Counted from the stretch's first letter, positions 1-8,384 are shown. The stretch: DNA of 64,000 bases from Chitiniphilus purpureus (GCF_025642115.1 NZ_CP106753.1:4093501-4157500), one strand, 5' to 3'. Notes: generated from the letters alone by a model not told the origin. Made by a program: numbers and translations.

Positions 1-469
1 GGTCACGAAAGATGTATTCGACAGCCTGAAGACTCGAGCAGATTGGCGAGAAAAATTGGCGGTCAAGCCCGATTGGAATCAGAATGGCCAATATGTAACC
101 TATACCGTACCAAAGGGCGGTCTGCATGCCTATGAAGGACCGGCCGCCTCGCAAGAGCTGGCAGGCACCCCGTATATGATGACCGGGGGCGCAAACCAAG
201 TGTTCTTCCAGCCCAAGCCGGATACGTTCTCATCCGGGCTGCCCCGTGTCGACAAGAATACCGGCGAGAAATTGCCGGGCCGTGGCCCCAATGGAGAAGA
301 CACCCGGTACGAATGGAAGGATGTCGGTGGCGAAGATGCAGTCACTGCGTTGCGTGTCAAAATCAACGATCCCAACATCAAAGGCCCGTTTGCCACAAAC
401 TGGGGTTTTACCGATTGGACGCCGCAGCAGGCGGAACGAATTTTGATTTCCTTTCCAAAGCAGGATTGA
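1..469 (+). CDS. C-terminal end of a probable polymorphic toxin (partial)
   Basis: The reading frame is open from base 2, so this is the 3' end of a longer gene that begins outside the window; the first internal start-like codon (TTG at 56) is probably not the real start. About 155 residues are visible. They include VPKGGLHAYEGPAASQ and MTGGANQVFFQP, and end in a Trp-rich tail (TNWGFTDWTPQQAERI). I do not recognise the fold. The stop is one base before an immunity-like gene, which is the usual toxin-immunity layout, and a degraded copy of the same tip precedes the duplicated immunity gene at 1808. The role as a type VI or Rhs/PAAR-type effector tip is inferred from context only. Confidence 0.6.
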   Translation, partial: VTKDVFDSLKTRADWREKLAVKPDWNQNGQYVTYTVPKGGLHAYEGPAASQELAGTPYMMTGGANQVFFQPKPDTFSSGLPRVDKNTGEKLPGRGPNGEDTRYEWKDVGGEDAVTALRVKINDPNIKGPFATNWGFTDWTPQQAERILISFPKQD

Positions 470-470
470 A

Positions 471-1520
471 ATGTCACGTCGTGATCTGAGCAAAGAAGCG
501 TGGTGCTGGTACCACTTGACCTCTGAAGCGTTTTACCGCGGCGCGGTCGAGTCTTGCCGCATGGTACTTGCGTTCTTCAAGGAAGAAGCGCTGACACGGG
601 GGCTGCAGGATTACGGCCGCAACAACCAGATTTATGATGCGTGGAAGAAACACGCACAGGATCTTGAGAGCGGTATTGCACTGGCCAAATTTGGTGACTA
701 TGCCAAGCTGGATGACGCTGCCGCCGGGATTTACAGCACGAATCGTGGCGTTACGCAGCATGTTTGGATGGGTTGGCTTGGGGATGCAGAAGAAAAGTAT
801 CATGAGTTGACAATGATACCCGGGCGTTATGCGACAAGAATTCGCACAACTCTAGCCCCGGGCCTCCGTGGCGGGTTGTATTGGATTGAAGATGCAGCGA
901 CTGACTCGCCTGAAAGTAAAAATCAAGATTTCGGTCCAACCGGAGACGATATCTTGTTGCTTATTCAATCTGGCTCAGAGGAAAAATATCCTCACTTGAA
1001 AGCAACACCAGTCCCTAGTCATTTTCCTGGTTATGCCCCTGATACCTCTCGCCCGGTAAGAACAGGGGAGCTGGTACCTTGGACAGGGGTATGGATCCCT
1101 GCAGCTGGGCTGGAAAACCATAGCTTGACATTTGCAATCGAAGGCCTACCCATGCCACCTTCTTGGCGCATCATCAAAACCGCTGAGCAGCTTGAGCAGG
1201 AGTGCGTTGATAGTGGAAAAGGCAAGCGCAATAAAAATGGATTGGTATTTGACGACCAAGGGGAGTTATTGACCTTTCTCGACGATGAGCTCGAAATCAC
1301 CGAGATGACTTGGTATCCGTTATTGCAGGTCGATGAGGTCGAGCGGGTGGTTCAGCGTGGCCGTGTTGAGGCGAATCAACCATGCCCGGTCCGCGGTTAT
1401 TGGTATACCCCGGCCAAACAAAACAGCCGGGCCTTATTCGAGCATGGTGCGCGTATGCCGGATTTTCCAGGGTCTACCTACGGCGCAACAATCTGGTATT
1501 GGGATGACAATCAAGGATGA
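471..1520 (+). CDS. Immunity-like protein A1 (Imm71/Imm72-like)
   Basis: 349 residues, starting one base after the toxin-tip stop, so it is translationally coupled to it. It is soluble, with no signal peptide. The N-terminal half is helical and aromatic-rich (KEAWCWYHLTSEAFYRGAV). The middle carries VPWTGVWIPAAG. The C-terminal tail has the pattern GYWYTPAK..SRALFEHGARMPDFP..YG.TIWYW. This tail and the position right behind a toxin tip recall the Imm71/Imm72 immunity families of polymorphic toxin systems; that family name is from memory and not certain. The inferred role is to neutralise the toxin encoded just upstream. A same-length paralog lies at 1808-2857. Confidence 0.65.
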   Translation: MSRRDLSKEAWCWYHLTSEAFYRGAVESCRMVLAFFKEEALTRGLQDYGRNNQIYDAWKKHAQDLESGIALAKFGDYAKLDDAAAGIYSTNRGVTQHVWMGWLGDAEEKYHELTMIPGRYATRIRTTLAPGLRGGLYWIEDAATDSPESKNQDFGPTGDDILLLIQSGSEEKYPHLKATPVPSHFPGYAPDTSRPVRTGELVPWTGVWIPAAGLENHSLTFAIEGLPMPPSWRIIKTAEQLEQECVDSGKGKRNKNGLVFDDQGELLTFLDDELEITEMTWYPLLQVDEVERVVQRGRVEANQPCPVRGYWYTPAKQNSRALFEHGARMPDFPGSTYGATIWYWDDNQG

Positions 1521-1683
1521 GGCTGAAAGGGGGATGAAATTCGTCTCCCTATTATTGCGTAATTACAAAGACTCGAGGTGGGTCTGTACTGAGCGTGATG
1601 GCATTCCCATCCTGTAAAAAAGGACACTGGGGAGAAACAAGCGGCCCGTGCTCTAATCTAAATAAAGAAAATGCGTGTTACGC

Positions 1684-1821
1684 GTGACAGACGCCGGCGG
1701 CGTAAATACCGTGACTGTATTGCGTGTCAAAACATCCCTCAACCTTAAAGGCCCTTTTGCCAAAAAGTGGAGATTGGCCGCTTGGGTGCCTCATCAGGCG
1801 GAACGAATTGTCACATCGTAA
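1684..1821 (+). pseudogene. Degenerate duplicate of the toxin C-terminal tip
   Basis: Read in one frame, this stretch gives DAGGVNTVTVLRVK, then LKGPFAKKW and HQAERIVTS before a TAA at 1819-1821. These match DVGGEDAVTALRVK, IKGPFATNW and QQAERILIS in the toxin tip at about 320-460. No start codon or upstream domain accompanies it, so it is a fossil. Compared with the first copy, a short deletion between the GAATT and TGTCAC bases removed the end of the toxin and its stop, and brought the immunity start into overlap with the remnant. It shows that toxin tip and immunity gene were duplicated together. Confidence 0.7.
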
Positions 1822-2857
1822 TTTGAGTAAAGAAGCGTGGTGCTGGTACCACTTGACCTCTGAAGCGTTTTACCGCGGCGCGGTCGAGTCTTGCCGCATG
1901 GTACTCGCGTTCTTCAAGGAAGAAGCGCTGGCACGGGGGCTGCAGGATTACGGCCGCAACAACCAGATTTATGATGCGTGGAAGAAACACGCACAGGATC
2001 TTGAGAGCGGTATCGAACTGGCTAAATTTGGCGATTACGCCAAGCTGGACGATGCTGCCGCCGGGATTTACAGCACGAATCGTGGCGTTACGCAGCATGT
2101 TTGGATGGGTTGGCTTGGGGATGCAGAAGAAAAATATCACCAAATTACAATCATACCTGGGGAATATGCAGCAAGAATCCGGAAAACATTGGCCCCAGGC
2201 TTGCGAGGCGGACAATATTGGCTACATGAAGCTTTTAATTTTCCGCCAGAGCGAAGAAATCGTGACTTCGGGCCGACTGGTGAAAAAATATTGTTGTTTA
2301 TTCAGTCAAACGTAGAAGAGGTATATCCTCATCTGAAGAAAACCCCAATTCCTAGCCGCTTCCCTAGGTATGCCCCTGATACGTCTCGTCCGATAAAAAC
2401 GGGGGAGGCAGTGCCTTGGACCGGTGTATGGATTCCTGCCGCTGGGCTGGAAAACCATAGCTTGACTTTCGCAGTCGAAGGCCTATCCATGCCACCTTCT
2501 TGGCGCATCATCAAAACCGCTGAGCAGCTTGAGCAGGAGTGCGTTGATAGTGGAAAAGGCAAGCGCAATAAAAATGGATTGGTATTTGACGACCAAGGGG
2601 AGTTATTGACCTTTCTCGACGATGAGCTCGAAATCACCGAGATGACTTGGTATCCGTTATTGCAGGTCGATGAGGTCGAACGGGTGGTCCAGCGTGGCCG
2701 TGTCGAGGCAAATCAGCCATGTCCGGTCCGCGGCTATTGGTATACCCCGGCCAAACAAAACAGCCGGGCCTTATTCGAGCATGGTGCGCGTATGCCGGAT
2801 TTCCCAGAATCCACCTACGGTGCAACGATCTGGTATTGGGATGCCAAGCAGGAATAA
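1808..2857 (+). CDS. Immunity-like protein A2, paralog of A1
   Basis: 349 residues from a TTG at 1808, the position equivalent to the ATG of A1. The frame stays open upstream to a GTG at 1724, but that extension would be toxin-remnant DNA read out of its original frame, so TTG is preferred. The N-terminal ~120 and C-terminal ~140 residues are almost identical to A1. The middle (roughly residues 110-220) differs at many places, for example HQITIIPGEYAARI against HELTMIPGRYATRI. It ends with the shared tail ending TIWYWDAKQE. It is probably an orphan immunity gene left after its toxin partner was lost, possibly with changed specificity. Confidence 0.65.
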   Translation: MSHRNLSKEAWCWYHLTSEAFYRGAVESCRMVLAFFKEEALARGLQDYGRNNQIYDAWKKHAQDLESGIELAKFGDYAKLDDAAAGIYSTNRGVTQHVWMGWLGDAEEKYHQITIIPGEYAARIRKTLAPGLRGGQYWLHEAFNFPPERRNRDFGPTGEKILLFIQSNVEEVYPHLKKTPIPSRFPRYAPDTSRPIKTGEAVPWTGVWIPAAGLENHSLTFAVEGLSMPPSWRIIKTAEQLEQECVDSGKGKRNKNGLVFDDQGELLTFLDDELEITEMTWYPLLQVDEVERVVQRGRVEANQPCPVRGYWYTPAKQNSRALFEHGARMPDFPESTYGATIWYWDAKQE

Positions 2858-2935
2858 CCGCGAAGTAGAACGACTCGCATGAAAAATTCTCATAGGAGAC
2901 CGCTTGAACGTTGATGCACCCAGGGCTCACTGCTG

Positions 2936-3922
2936 ATGCCCCAACTCCATCCGCAGGAAGTCTATCTGCTGGAATACCTGGTCTCGCTCGAGCATTTCTG
3001 CAATGTGCGGGAAGCCATGCGCCAGGCAGTCCGATACGGTGAACAGGCGCTGGATGAATTCATGCAGCATATACCCACTGACTTGCGCAGCCGGCATCAA
3101 AGCCTGCAGCCGGATGTAGTCTGGGGTGGCCGGGTAATGCCGAATTTGCGCAACAGCCGAGATGCGATCATACGAGGCTGCATCCTGCGGAGCCATGACG
3201 ATGCAGCTGCCTTCAATGGTTCGGTTGGTTCTCACGGCGGGTCGATTAACAAGCATATCAGCGATTTTGACGACACTTGGATGCCTGAGCCACTTTCCCG
3301 TTTGTTCTGGGATAATCTATATCTCGCCATCCAATTGGACAAGCTGGCTGGAACCACTCTTTCTGGGGCATGGCTTCCTGGCAATCTAACCTGGAATTGT
3401 GATTTCAAGAATGAAAATGGCTTACTTGCTGGAACAGGCATTAAATTACCTGAAATAATTCCCAATTATGAATTGGACGCAACGATGGTAATCCATCCGG
3501 GAGATAAAGTAGAGATAACAGGCGTATATCTTCCAACAGCAGAAAATACTTGCGCTCAGTTTCTACATCCAGGCTGGAACAAACTGGATATAGTTGAACT
3601 GGAAAGGCCAGAGATCCTAGTCCGACAGGGCCTGGCACAAGATGAATACGGCCGTTGGATAGAAGAACACTACATCGAAACCACCTGGACACTGGTACGC
3701 CAAATACCGGGTCAGTTCATCGAGGTGCCGGCGGATGGGTTCTTTCCCCAGACCGATTCGAGCCCGGGCCGTGTGGTGGCGCCAGGCGTATGCAGCGCAA
3801 CCGGCTGGTGGTGGACCCCAGCCAAGGAAGGGGCCCGCCGCTATTTCGAGAAAGGCGAACGGATGCCCGACTTCCCGCAATCGGCATATGGGCAGACCAT
3901 CTGGTATCGGGAGACCGTTTGA
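2936..3922 (+). CDS. Immunity-like protein B1 (second family, same C-terminal tail)
   Basis: 328 residues from ATG 2936. An in-frame stop 22 bases upstream excludes a longer ATG/GTG start. The N-terminus (LHPQEVYLLEYLVSLEHF) differs from A1/A2. The layout is the same: a helical N-half, a middle with GDKVEITGVYLP, and the C-terminal tail GWWWTPAKEGARRYFEKG followed by RMPDFPQSAYGQTIWY. The shared tail suggests a related immunity family (Imm71/72-like; low certainty on the name). It is the first of a tandem pair with the gene at 3951. No toxin tip is visible in front of it, so it may be an orphan immunity gene. Confidence 0.6.
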   Translation: MPQLHPQEVYLLEYLVSLEHFCNVREAMRQAVRYGEQALDEFMQHIPTDLRSRHQSLQPDVVWGGRVMPNLRNSRDAIIRGCILRSHDDAAAFNGSVGSHGGSINKHISDFDDTWMPEPLSRLFWDNLYLAIQLDKLAGTTLSGAWLPGNLTWNCDFKNENGLLAGTGIKLPEIIPNYELDATMVIHPGDKVEITGVYLPTAENTCAQFLHPGWNKLDIVELERPEILVRQGLAQDEYGRWIEEHYIETTWTLVRQIPGQFIEVPADGFFPQTDSSPGRVVAPGVCSATGWWWTPAKEGARRYFEKGERMPDFPQSAYGQTIWYRETV

Positions 3923-4160
3923 CTATTGTTGCAACCAGGGCTGACTGCTGATGGCCCAACTCCATCCGCAGGAAGTCTATCTGCTGGAATACCTGGTCTC
4001 GCTCGAGCATTTCTGCAATGTGCGGGAAGCCATGCGCCAGGCAGTCCGATATGGTGAACAGGCGCTGGATGAATTCATGCAGCATATACCCACTGACTTG
4101 CGCAGCCGGCATCAAAGCCTGCAGCCGGATGTGGTTTGGGGTGGGCGGGTGCTGCCGAAT
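2936..4160 (+). repeat. Tandem direct repeat: 5' parts of immunity genes B1 and B2
   Basis: Bases 2936-3145 and 3951-4160 are nearly identical, with only a few substitutions, and the ~14 bases before each ATG also match. The copies diverge after about codon 70, then become similar again near the 3' part (codon ~215 on). This is the signature of a recent tandem duplication, or of gene conversion acting on the ends. Confidence 0.75.
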
Positions 4161-4799
4161 CTGCGTCACAGTCGTGATTGTCTAATCGAAAGCTGCATCC
4201 TTAGAAGCCATAATGATCCGAAAGCATTCACGGGACTGATTGGAACCCACGGGCGCTCCATTAACAAACACATCAGCGATTTTGATTCAGATTGGATGCG
4301 TGAACCCCTATCATCCCAGTTCTGGGATACTTTAAGGGTCGCCATGAAGCTGGATTCTTTAGCAGGCTACACCACTGCAGGGGAGTGGATGGCAGGAGAC
4401 CTAACTTGGAACCTCGATACAAGTGGCAAAGAAGGCTTTCTTCATAGGTCAAGTATTTTGATGCCTACATCCATCCCAGTTTATGAATTAGACCAATCCG
4501 TGATTATCCGGCCAGGAGATCGGATTGCGGTCACAGGAGTCTATGTTCCCGAAGCGGAGAATACCTGCGCTCAATTCCTGCATCTTGGATGGAATCAACT
4601 GGATGGGATCGAGCTTGAACGGCCAGAAATCTGGGTCCGTCAAGGTCTGGCACAGGACGAATACGGCAGTTGGATAGAAGAGCGTTACATCGAAACCACC
4701 TGGACACTGGTACGCCAAATACCGGGCCAGTTCATCGAGGTGCCGGCGGAAGGGTTCTTTCCCCGATCGCCCTCCCTTTTCAGCCATATCGGGAGCTGA
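3951..4799 (+). CDS. Immunity-like protein B2, C-terminally truncated paralog of B1
   Basis: 282 residues, about 46 fewer than B1. The first ~70 residues are nearly identical to B1, and even the upstream bases (CAGGGCT.ACTGCTG before the ATG) are repeated. The middle is diverged. After IPGQFIEVPAEGFFP the match stops and the frame ends in the unrelated RSPSLFSHIGS, so the conserved WWTPAK...TIWY tail is missing. This is the right-hand edge of the accessory block. The loss looks like a deletion or recombination junction, and the protein may be non-functional. Confidence 0.55.
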   Translation: MAQLHPQEVYLLEYLVSLEHFCNVREAMRQAVRYGEQALDEFMQHIPTDLRSRHQSLQPDVVWGGRVLPNLRHSRDCLIESCILRSHNDPKAFTGLIGTHGRSINKHISDFDSDWMREPLSSQFWDTLRVAMKLDSLAGYTTAGEWMAGDLTWNLDTSGKEGFLHRSSILMPTSIPVYELDQSVIIRPGDRIAVTGVYVPEAENTCAQFLHLGWNQLDGIELERPEIWVRQGLAQDEYGSWIEERYIETTWTLVRQIPGQFIEVPAEGFFPRSPSLFSHIGS

Positions 4800-4872
4800 T
4801 CGGCGCGGGGGCAATCAGCCGCCGGTGAGCAGCCATTGCCGCTTTACACCCATTGCACCGTGCACCAGCGCA

Positions 4873-5979
4873 TCAACGGGGCTGCCGCCCCGCCTTGGCC
4901 CCCCCTGCGAGCGGCCGGTCTGCTTCGTATTTGAAGCGCGCGCGTGACGTGGGGTTGTGGATGCGGTCCAGGATGGCGCATTGCCGGCACCAGTGGCCGG
5001 CGCGGATCGTCGAGGCTGCGGCCCACCAGCGATGGCCGCGATGGCATTCCCATTCGAGCTTGATCGTGCTGTTGATGTATTCGCTGGCCAGGCATTGCCC
5101 GCCCCTGGCCTGGGCGTCGGCCCGGACGTCGTCGAGCGAGAGCTTTTTCCTGTCGTGGGCGCATTGCGGGCACCAGGACCCCAGCAGGACCTTATGCCCG
5201 GTGGTCTGCCATTCATGGCCGGAGCGGCAGCGGAAGCGATAGCGCTGGTTGCACCCCAGATAATCGGCGTCCAGGCATAGGCCGCCATGGGCCGTGGCGG
5301 CCTGCTGCAGGCGGGCCAAGCCGTCCTGGGCGCGGTAGGCGATCGCTTTCTCCAGGTTCGCGCACACGCGGCACCAGGCACCCCGCATCACCTCGTGGCC
5401 GGCAGTCTCCCACTCGTGGCCATGCATGCAGCGAAAGCGGTAACGCTGCGCCAGGCCCAGATACTGCGTGGCAAGGCATGTGCCGCCTTTGGCCTTTGCC
5501 GCCTGCTGCAGGCGTTGCAGGCCATCGGGCAATGCGATCTTCCTGCCGTGCAGCTTGGCGGCGCAGTGCCGGCACCAGCCCCCGGCCACGATACGCGACG
5601 GCCTGGCTTGCCATTCATGCCCTTCGGCGCAACGGAAACGGTGTGGGGCCTCGCCCAGGTAGGTCTGCTCCAGGCAGGCTCCGCCGCGTGCCGCAGCCGC
5701 GGCCTGCAGCGCCGTCAGGCGCGATGCACGGTGGCAATCGGCACAGCGCACCGCGCGGTACACCACCTGGGCCGCGCTGCGGCACAGACGATGCCCGTGC
5801 CGGCATTCGAGGGCATATTGCGCCTCCCAGCCTTGCCAGACCTGGTCCAGCAGGGTGAGCCCATGTGTCACTGCGGCAGCGGCGAGGCGTTCGAGCTGCT
5901 GCCCCGGCACGGCCGGGATGGGTACGGGATGAAGGACGGCGGCGCGGCGGCGGTCGGGTCGTTGCGCAGATGGGTGCAT
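4873..5979 (-). CDS. Protein of five tandem zinc-ribbon-like repeats
   Basis: 368 residues from the ATG at 5979, chosen because GAAGG lies 5 bases upstream; a TTG at 5991 would add four residues. After ~30 N-terminal residues there are five units of about 45-70 residues with the pattern GG.CL...YLG....FRC..GHEW.......G.WC..CA. The first unit is degenerate (LECRHGHRL, RCADCH); the other four carry complete CxxGHxW and WCxxC pairs. Each unit can supply four Cys/His metal ligands, so a zinc-binding treble-clef or ribbon array is likely. Such arrays often bind nucleic acid or protein. I know no specific function. It sits next to the toxin-immunity block on the opposite strand. Confidence 0.7.
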   Translation of the reverse strand: MHPSAQRPDRRRAAVLHPVPIPAVPGQQLERLAAAAVTHGLTLLDQVWQGWEAQYALECRHGHRLCRSAAQVVYRAVRCADCHRASRLTALQAAAAARGGACLEQTYLGEAPHRFRCAEGHEWQARPSRIVAGGWCRHCAAKLHGRKIALPDGLQRLQQAAKAKGGTCLATQYLGLAQRYRFRCMHGHEWETAGHEVMRGAWCRVCANLEKAIAYRAQDGLARLQQAATAHGGLCLDADYLGCNQRYRFRCRSGHEWQTTGHKVLLGSWCPQCAHDRKKLSLDDVRADAQARGGQCLASEYINSTIKLEWECHRGHRWWAAASTIRAGHWCRQCAILDRIHNPTSRARFKYEADRPLAGGAKAGRQPR

Positions 5980-6263
5980 CGATGCCTTCAAGATACAAAA
6001 GCCCTTTCTAAGCAGCCAAAACGATAGGGGTGAGACAGCCTGACATCATCGCCCCGCAGGCCGTCGAAAAAGGCCGCGGCGATTATCGCTTCCTGCCGCT
6101 GCCGGGCCAACCGACGCCAGGGCCTATTCCGACGGACGAGCCTGACGGGCGGCCGAGCTTCACGTTGTGTCGGGTTGTCCGCGGCAGGTTGCAGCCCCGG
6201 GCCTGTGCCGCGCCACACGTTGGGTGCGGCCGATGGTCGCGCCGTGATCGGCCGGCGGTGACA

Positions 6264-7364
6264 TCAGGCGGCGGCCAGCGGCGCGGCGTCGGGTTGCTGC
6301 CCTTCGGCAAGGAAGGCGAGCAGCGCCAGTGCCTCGGCGGTGACGGTGGCGCTGTCCAGCTCCAACAGGAACGAGGTGTCGTGCCCGCATGGCTCGCGCA
6401 TGCAGTGCTGGCCGCATTCCGGGCAGTGCATCTGCCAGGAGGTGAGCACCCGGTGCCGCCCCCGGTAATGGGCGCCGGCGGTGACCACGTTGCCGATCCA
6501 GTACAGCCCCACCGTAGGGGCGCCGACGGCGCCGGCAAGGTGCAGCGGACCGGAATCGTTGGAGACCACCAGCCGGCTGCCGGCCAGCAGCGCGACGAGC
6601 GGGCCAAGCGCCAACGAGCCCCAGGCGGCGACTGCAGGTGCGTGCATCCGGTCGAGCACTTCCTCGACCAGCGCTTGTTCATCCGCCCGGAAGCCAGTGA
6701 CGATCACCTGCAGCTGCAATGCGGCCAGCGCGTCGCCCAGTTCGGCGAAGCGCGACGGCGGCCAGCGCCGGCGTGCGTCCCCGGCGCCGGGGTGCAGCAC
6801 CACATAGTCGCTCGCTAGCGCGGGCAGCAGGCCCGCCAGGGCCTGGCGGTCGGCAGGCGTCACTGCCAGGCGCGGCGTGAAGGTGACCGGCGCGGCGCCG
6901 ACATGGCCGACCACCTCCAGATAGCGCATCACTTCGGGCTGCAGCCAGACATAGGGCACGTTGCGATCCAGCGGCGGCGCACCTGGCGCCTGCAGGCCGA
7001 CGGCAAAGGCGGCTCCCAGCTGGCGTACGAACGGGTTGGAGTGCGCCCCGCCGCCATGCAGCTGCAATGCCAGGTCGAAGCGCTCGGCCTGCATCGCCTC
7101 GAAGAACGAGGACGGGGCGGGCCAGGTGTCGGGGTCGGTATCGCGCACGCCCGGGTACGGCGGCACCACCACCACCCGGTCGATGGGCCCGGGCCGGGAC
7201 TCGAACAATTGCGCGTGCCATGGCAGGCCCAGCAGCACGATTTCGGCGGCGGGGTAGGCATGGCGCAGCGCCTCAAGCGCCGGCAGCGCAAAGATGAAGT
7301 CGCCCAGGCCGTTGGCGCGCAGTACCGCGATCTTGGCTGGAGCCGCAGAAATGGAATCGGACAT
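6264..7364 (-). CDS. Glycosyltransferase family 9 (LPS heptosyltransferase-like)
   Basis: 366 residues from ATG 7364, with TAGGA just upstream; the frame is open further but without a good start. The N-terminal Rossmann half begins KIAVLRANGLGDFIFALPAL, typical of ADP-heptose:LPS heptosyltransferases. The C-terminal half has VVLHPGAGDARRRWP and VVSNDSGPLHLAGAVGAPTV, the nucleotide-sugar binding part. The likely role is transfer of a sugar to LPS core or another surface glycan on the cytoplasmic face. An oddity is a Cys/His-rich stretch near the end (MHCPECGQHCMREPCGH), which could bind metal. It stands alone, with no LPS gene cluster around it. Just downstream, 6227-6254 forms an 8-bp stem hairpin without a T-run. 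Confidence 0.85.
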   Translation of the reverse strand: MSDSISAAPAKIAVLRANGLGDFIFALPALEALRHAYPAAEIVLLGLPWHAQLFESRPGPIDRVVVVPPYPGVRDTDPDTWPAPSSFFEAMQAERFDLALQLHGGGAHSNPFVRQLGAAFAVGLQAPGAPPLDRNVPYVWLQPEVMRYLEVVGHVGAAPVTFTPRLAVTPADRQALAGLLPALASDYVVLHPGAGDARRRWPPSRFAELGDALAALQLQVIVTGFRADEQALVEEVLDRMHAPAVAAWGSLALGPLVALLAGSRLVVSNDSGPLHLAGAVGAPTVGLYWIGNVVTAGAHYRGRHRVLTSWQMHCPECGQHCMREPCGHDTSFLLELDSATVTAEALALLAFLAEGQQPDAAPLAAA

Positions 7365-7406
7365 GGGAATCCTACGCAGGAATGCGGCGCGATGACGCCG
7401 TGCACC

Positions 7407-7431
7407 AAAAAAGGGGCGCGACGCCCCTTTC
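7407..7431 (-). terminator. Rho-independent terminator after the PRC-barrel gene
   Basis: On the minus strand an 8-bp stem (AAGGGGCG/CGCCCCTT) with a 3-base loop is followed by TTTTTT. It lies 30 bases past the stop of the gene at 7461-7922 and ahead of the glycosyltransferase start. Confidence 0.85.
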
Positions 7432-7460
7432 TCCATACCGGCCGGCTTAGCCGGCCAGGC

Positions 7461-7922
7461 TCAGTGCCGCCAGTACGGGTCGGCCTGATAGAAGCTGTGC
7501 ACTTCCGAGGCCCATTGCAGATCGGCCATGCTGGGCCAGTGGTCCTTGTCGAAGCCCGGGGCGCTCTTCAGCCGCTCCTCGCTCACGTCCAGCACGAAGC
7601 GCTTGTGGTCGATATCCAGCGCCAGCGCCTGCCACGGAATGGCGAACAGCTTGTTGCCCATGCCAAGGAAGCCGCCGAACGACAGCACGGCGTACGCGAT
7701 GCGTCCGCGTTGCACGTCCAGCATGATGCCCTTGATTTCGCCCAGATCCTCACCGGCGGCGTTGACCACGTCGTTGCCTTCCAGCGAGTCGGACAGCATC
7801 AGGAACGGGCCTGGGCCATCGGCACGGTCGAACGATTCAGTGCTGCCGATGATGCGGGCGCCGCCCACTTCGGCGGCGGTACGGGCGCTCTGGTTGGTGC
7901 CAGGTTGGGTCGGGATGGTCAT
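7461..7922 (-). CDS. PRC-barrel domain protein
   Basis: 153 residues from ATG 7922 with AAGGAG 8 bases upstream. The core (residues ~35-115) has SDSLEGNDVVNAAGEDLGEI followed by VQRGRIAYAVLSFGGFLGMG and KLFAIPWQAL, a clear PRC-barrel signature. The C-terminal extension, ending HSFYQADPYWRH, is acidic and aromatic. Stand-alone PRC-barrel proteins of this kind are common in stress-related settings in proteobacteria; their molecular role is poorly defined. It is monocistronic, closed by the terminator at 7407-7431. Confidence 0.85.
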   Translation of the reverse strand: MTIPTQPGTNQSARTAAEVGGARIIGSTESFDRADGPGPFLMLSDSLEGNDVVNAAGEDLGEIKGIMLDVQRGRIAYAVLSFGGFLGMGNKLFAIPWQALALDIDHKRFVLDVSEERLKSAPGFDKDHWPSMADLQWASEVHSFYQADPYWRH

Positions 7923-8065
7923 GGTGTCACTCCTTGTTTGCGTTAGCTTCGCCGCAGCGATACGCGCTTGCGGGGACGATGCCGGGTGGGCCCGGTCTGA
8001 TACGGGCCGGCAGGCCCGCTTGTTTTCCGTGGTGTCGTCGCGTGCCGTCGCGGCCCGGGCGATGC

Positions 8066-8359
8066 CTATAGATGGATGATCTCGCCCGGCCACGGGCGGA
8101 CCTTGGGGTCCAGATCCATGTAGCGGTCGGTCGGGGTGCTGCGGCGGTCGCGGTAGAACTGCGCGATGGCGCGGCGGTGGATCAATTCCAGTTCGCGCTG
8201 GCCGTTGCGTTGCGCGTCCAGCTCGTAGCGCGCGACGATGTCGCCCGAGGACTGGTCGTAGATGGCGACGTGGCCGCGGTTGGCGCGGTGCCGTCCCCCC
8301 CAGGCGGACAGATAGGGGCGGGACGGATCCTCATCGAGGGTGAAGGTGCAGTACAGCAT
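8066..8359 (-). CDS. Hypothetical 97-residue protein
   Basis: Starts at ATG 8359 with CAGGAGAGC upstream; the frame stays open further upstream but lacks a start with a binding site. The sequence has AIYDQSSGDIVARYELDAQR, then RRAIAQFYRDRRSTPTDRYM, and ends in DPKVRPWPGEIIHL. There is no signal peptide or membrane segment. I do not recognise the family. Confidence 0.55.
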   Translation of the reverse strand: MLYCTFTLDEDPSRPYLSAWGGRHRANRGHVAIYDQSSGDIVARYELDAQRNGQRELELIHRRAIAQFYRDRRSTPTDRYMDLDPKVRPWPGEIIHL

Positions 8360-8384
8360 GCGGCTCTCCTGGCAGCGCTTGCGC

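Noticed and set aside
1724..1807. N-terminal extension of immunity protein A2 from GTG
   Set aside because: It is the toxin-tip remnant read in another frame; A1 starts at the equivalent of codon 29, so the TTG at 1808 is preferred.
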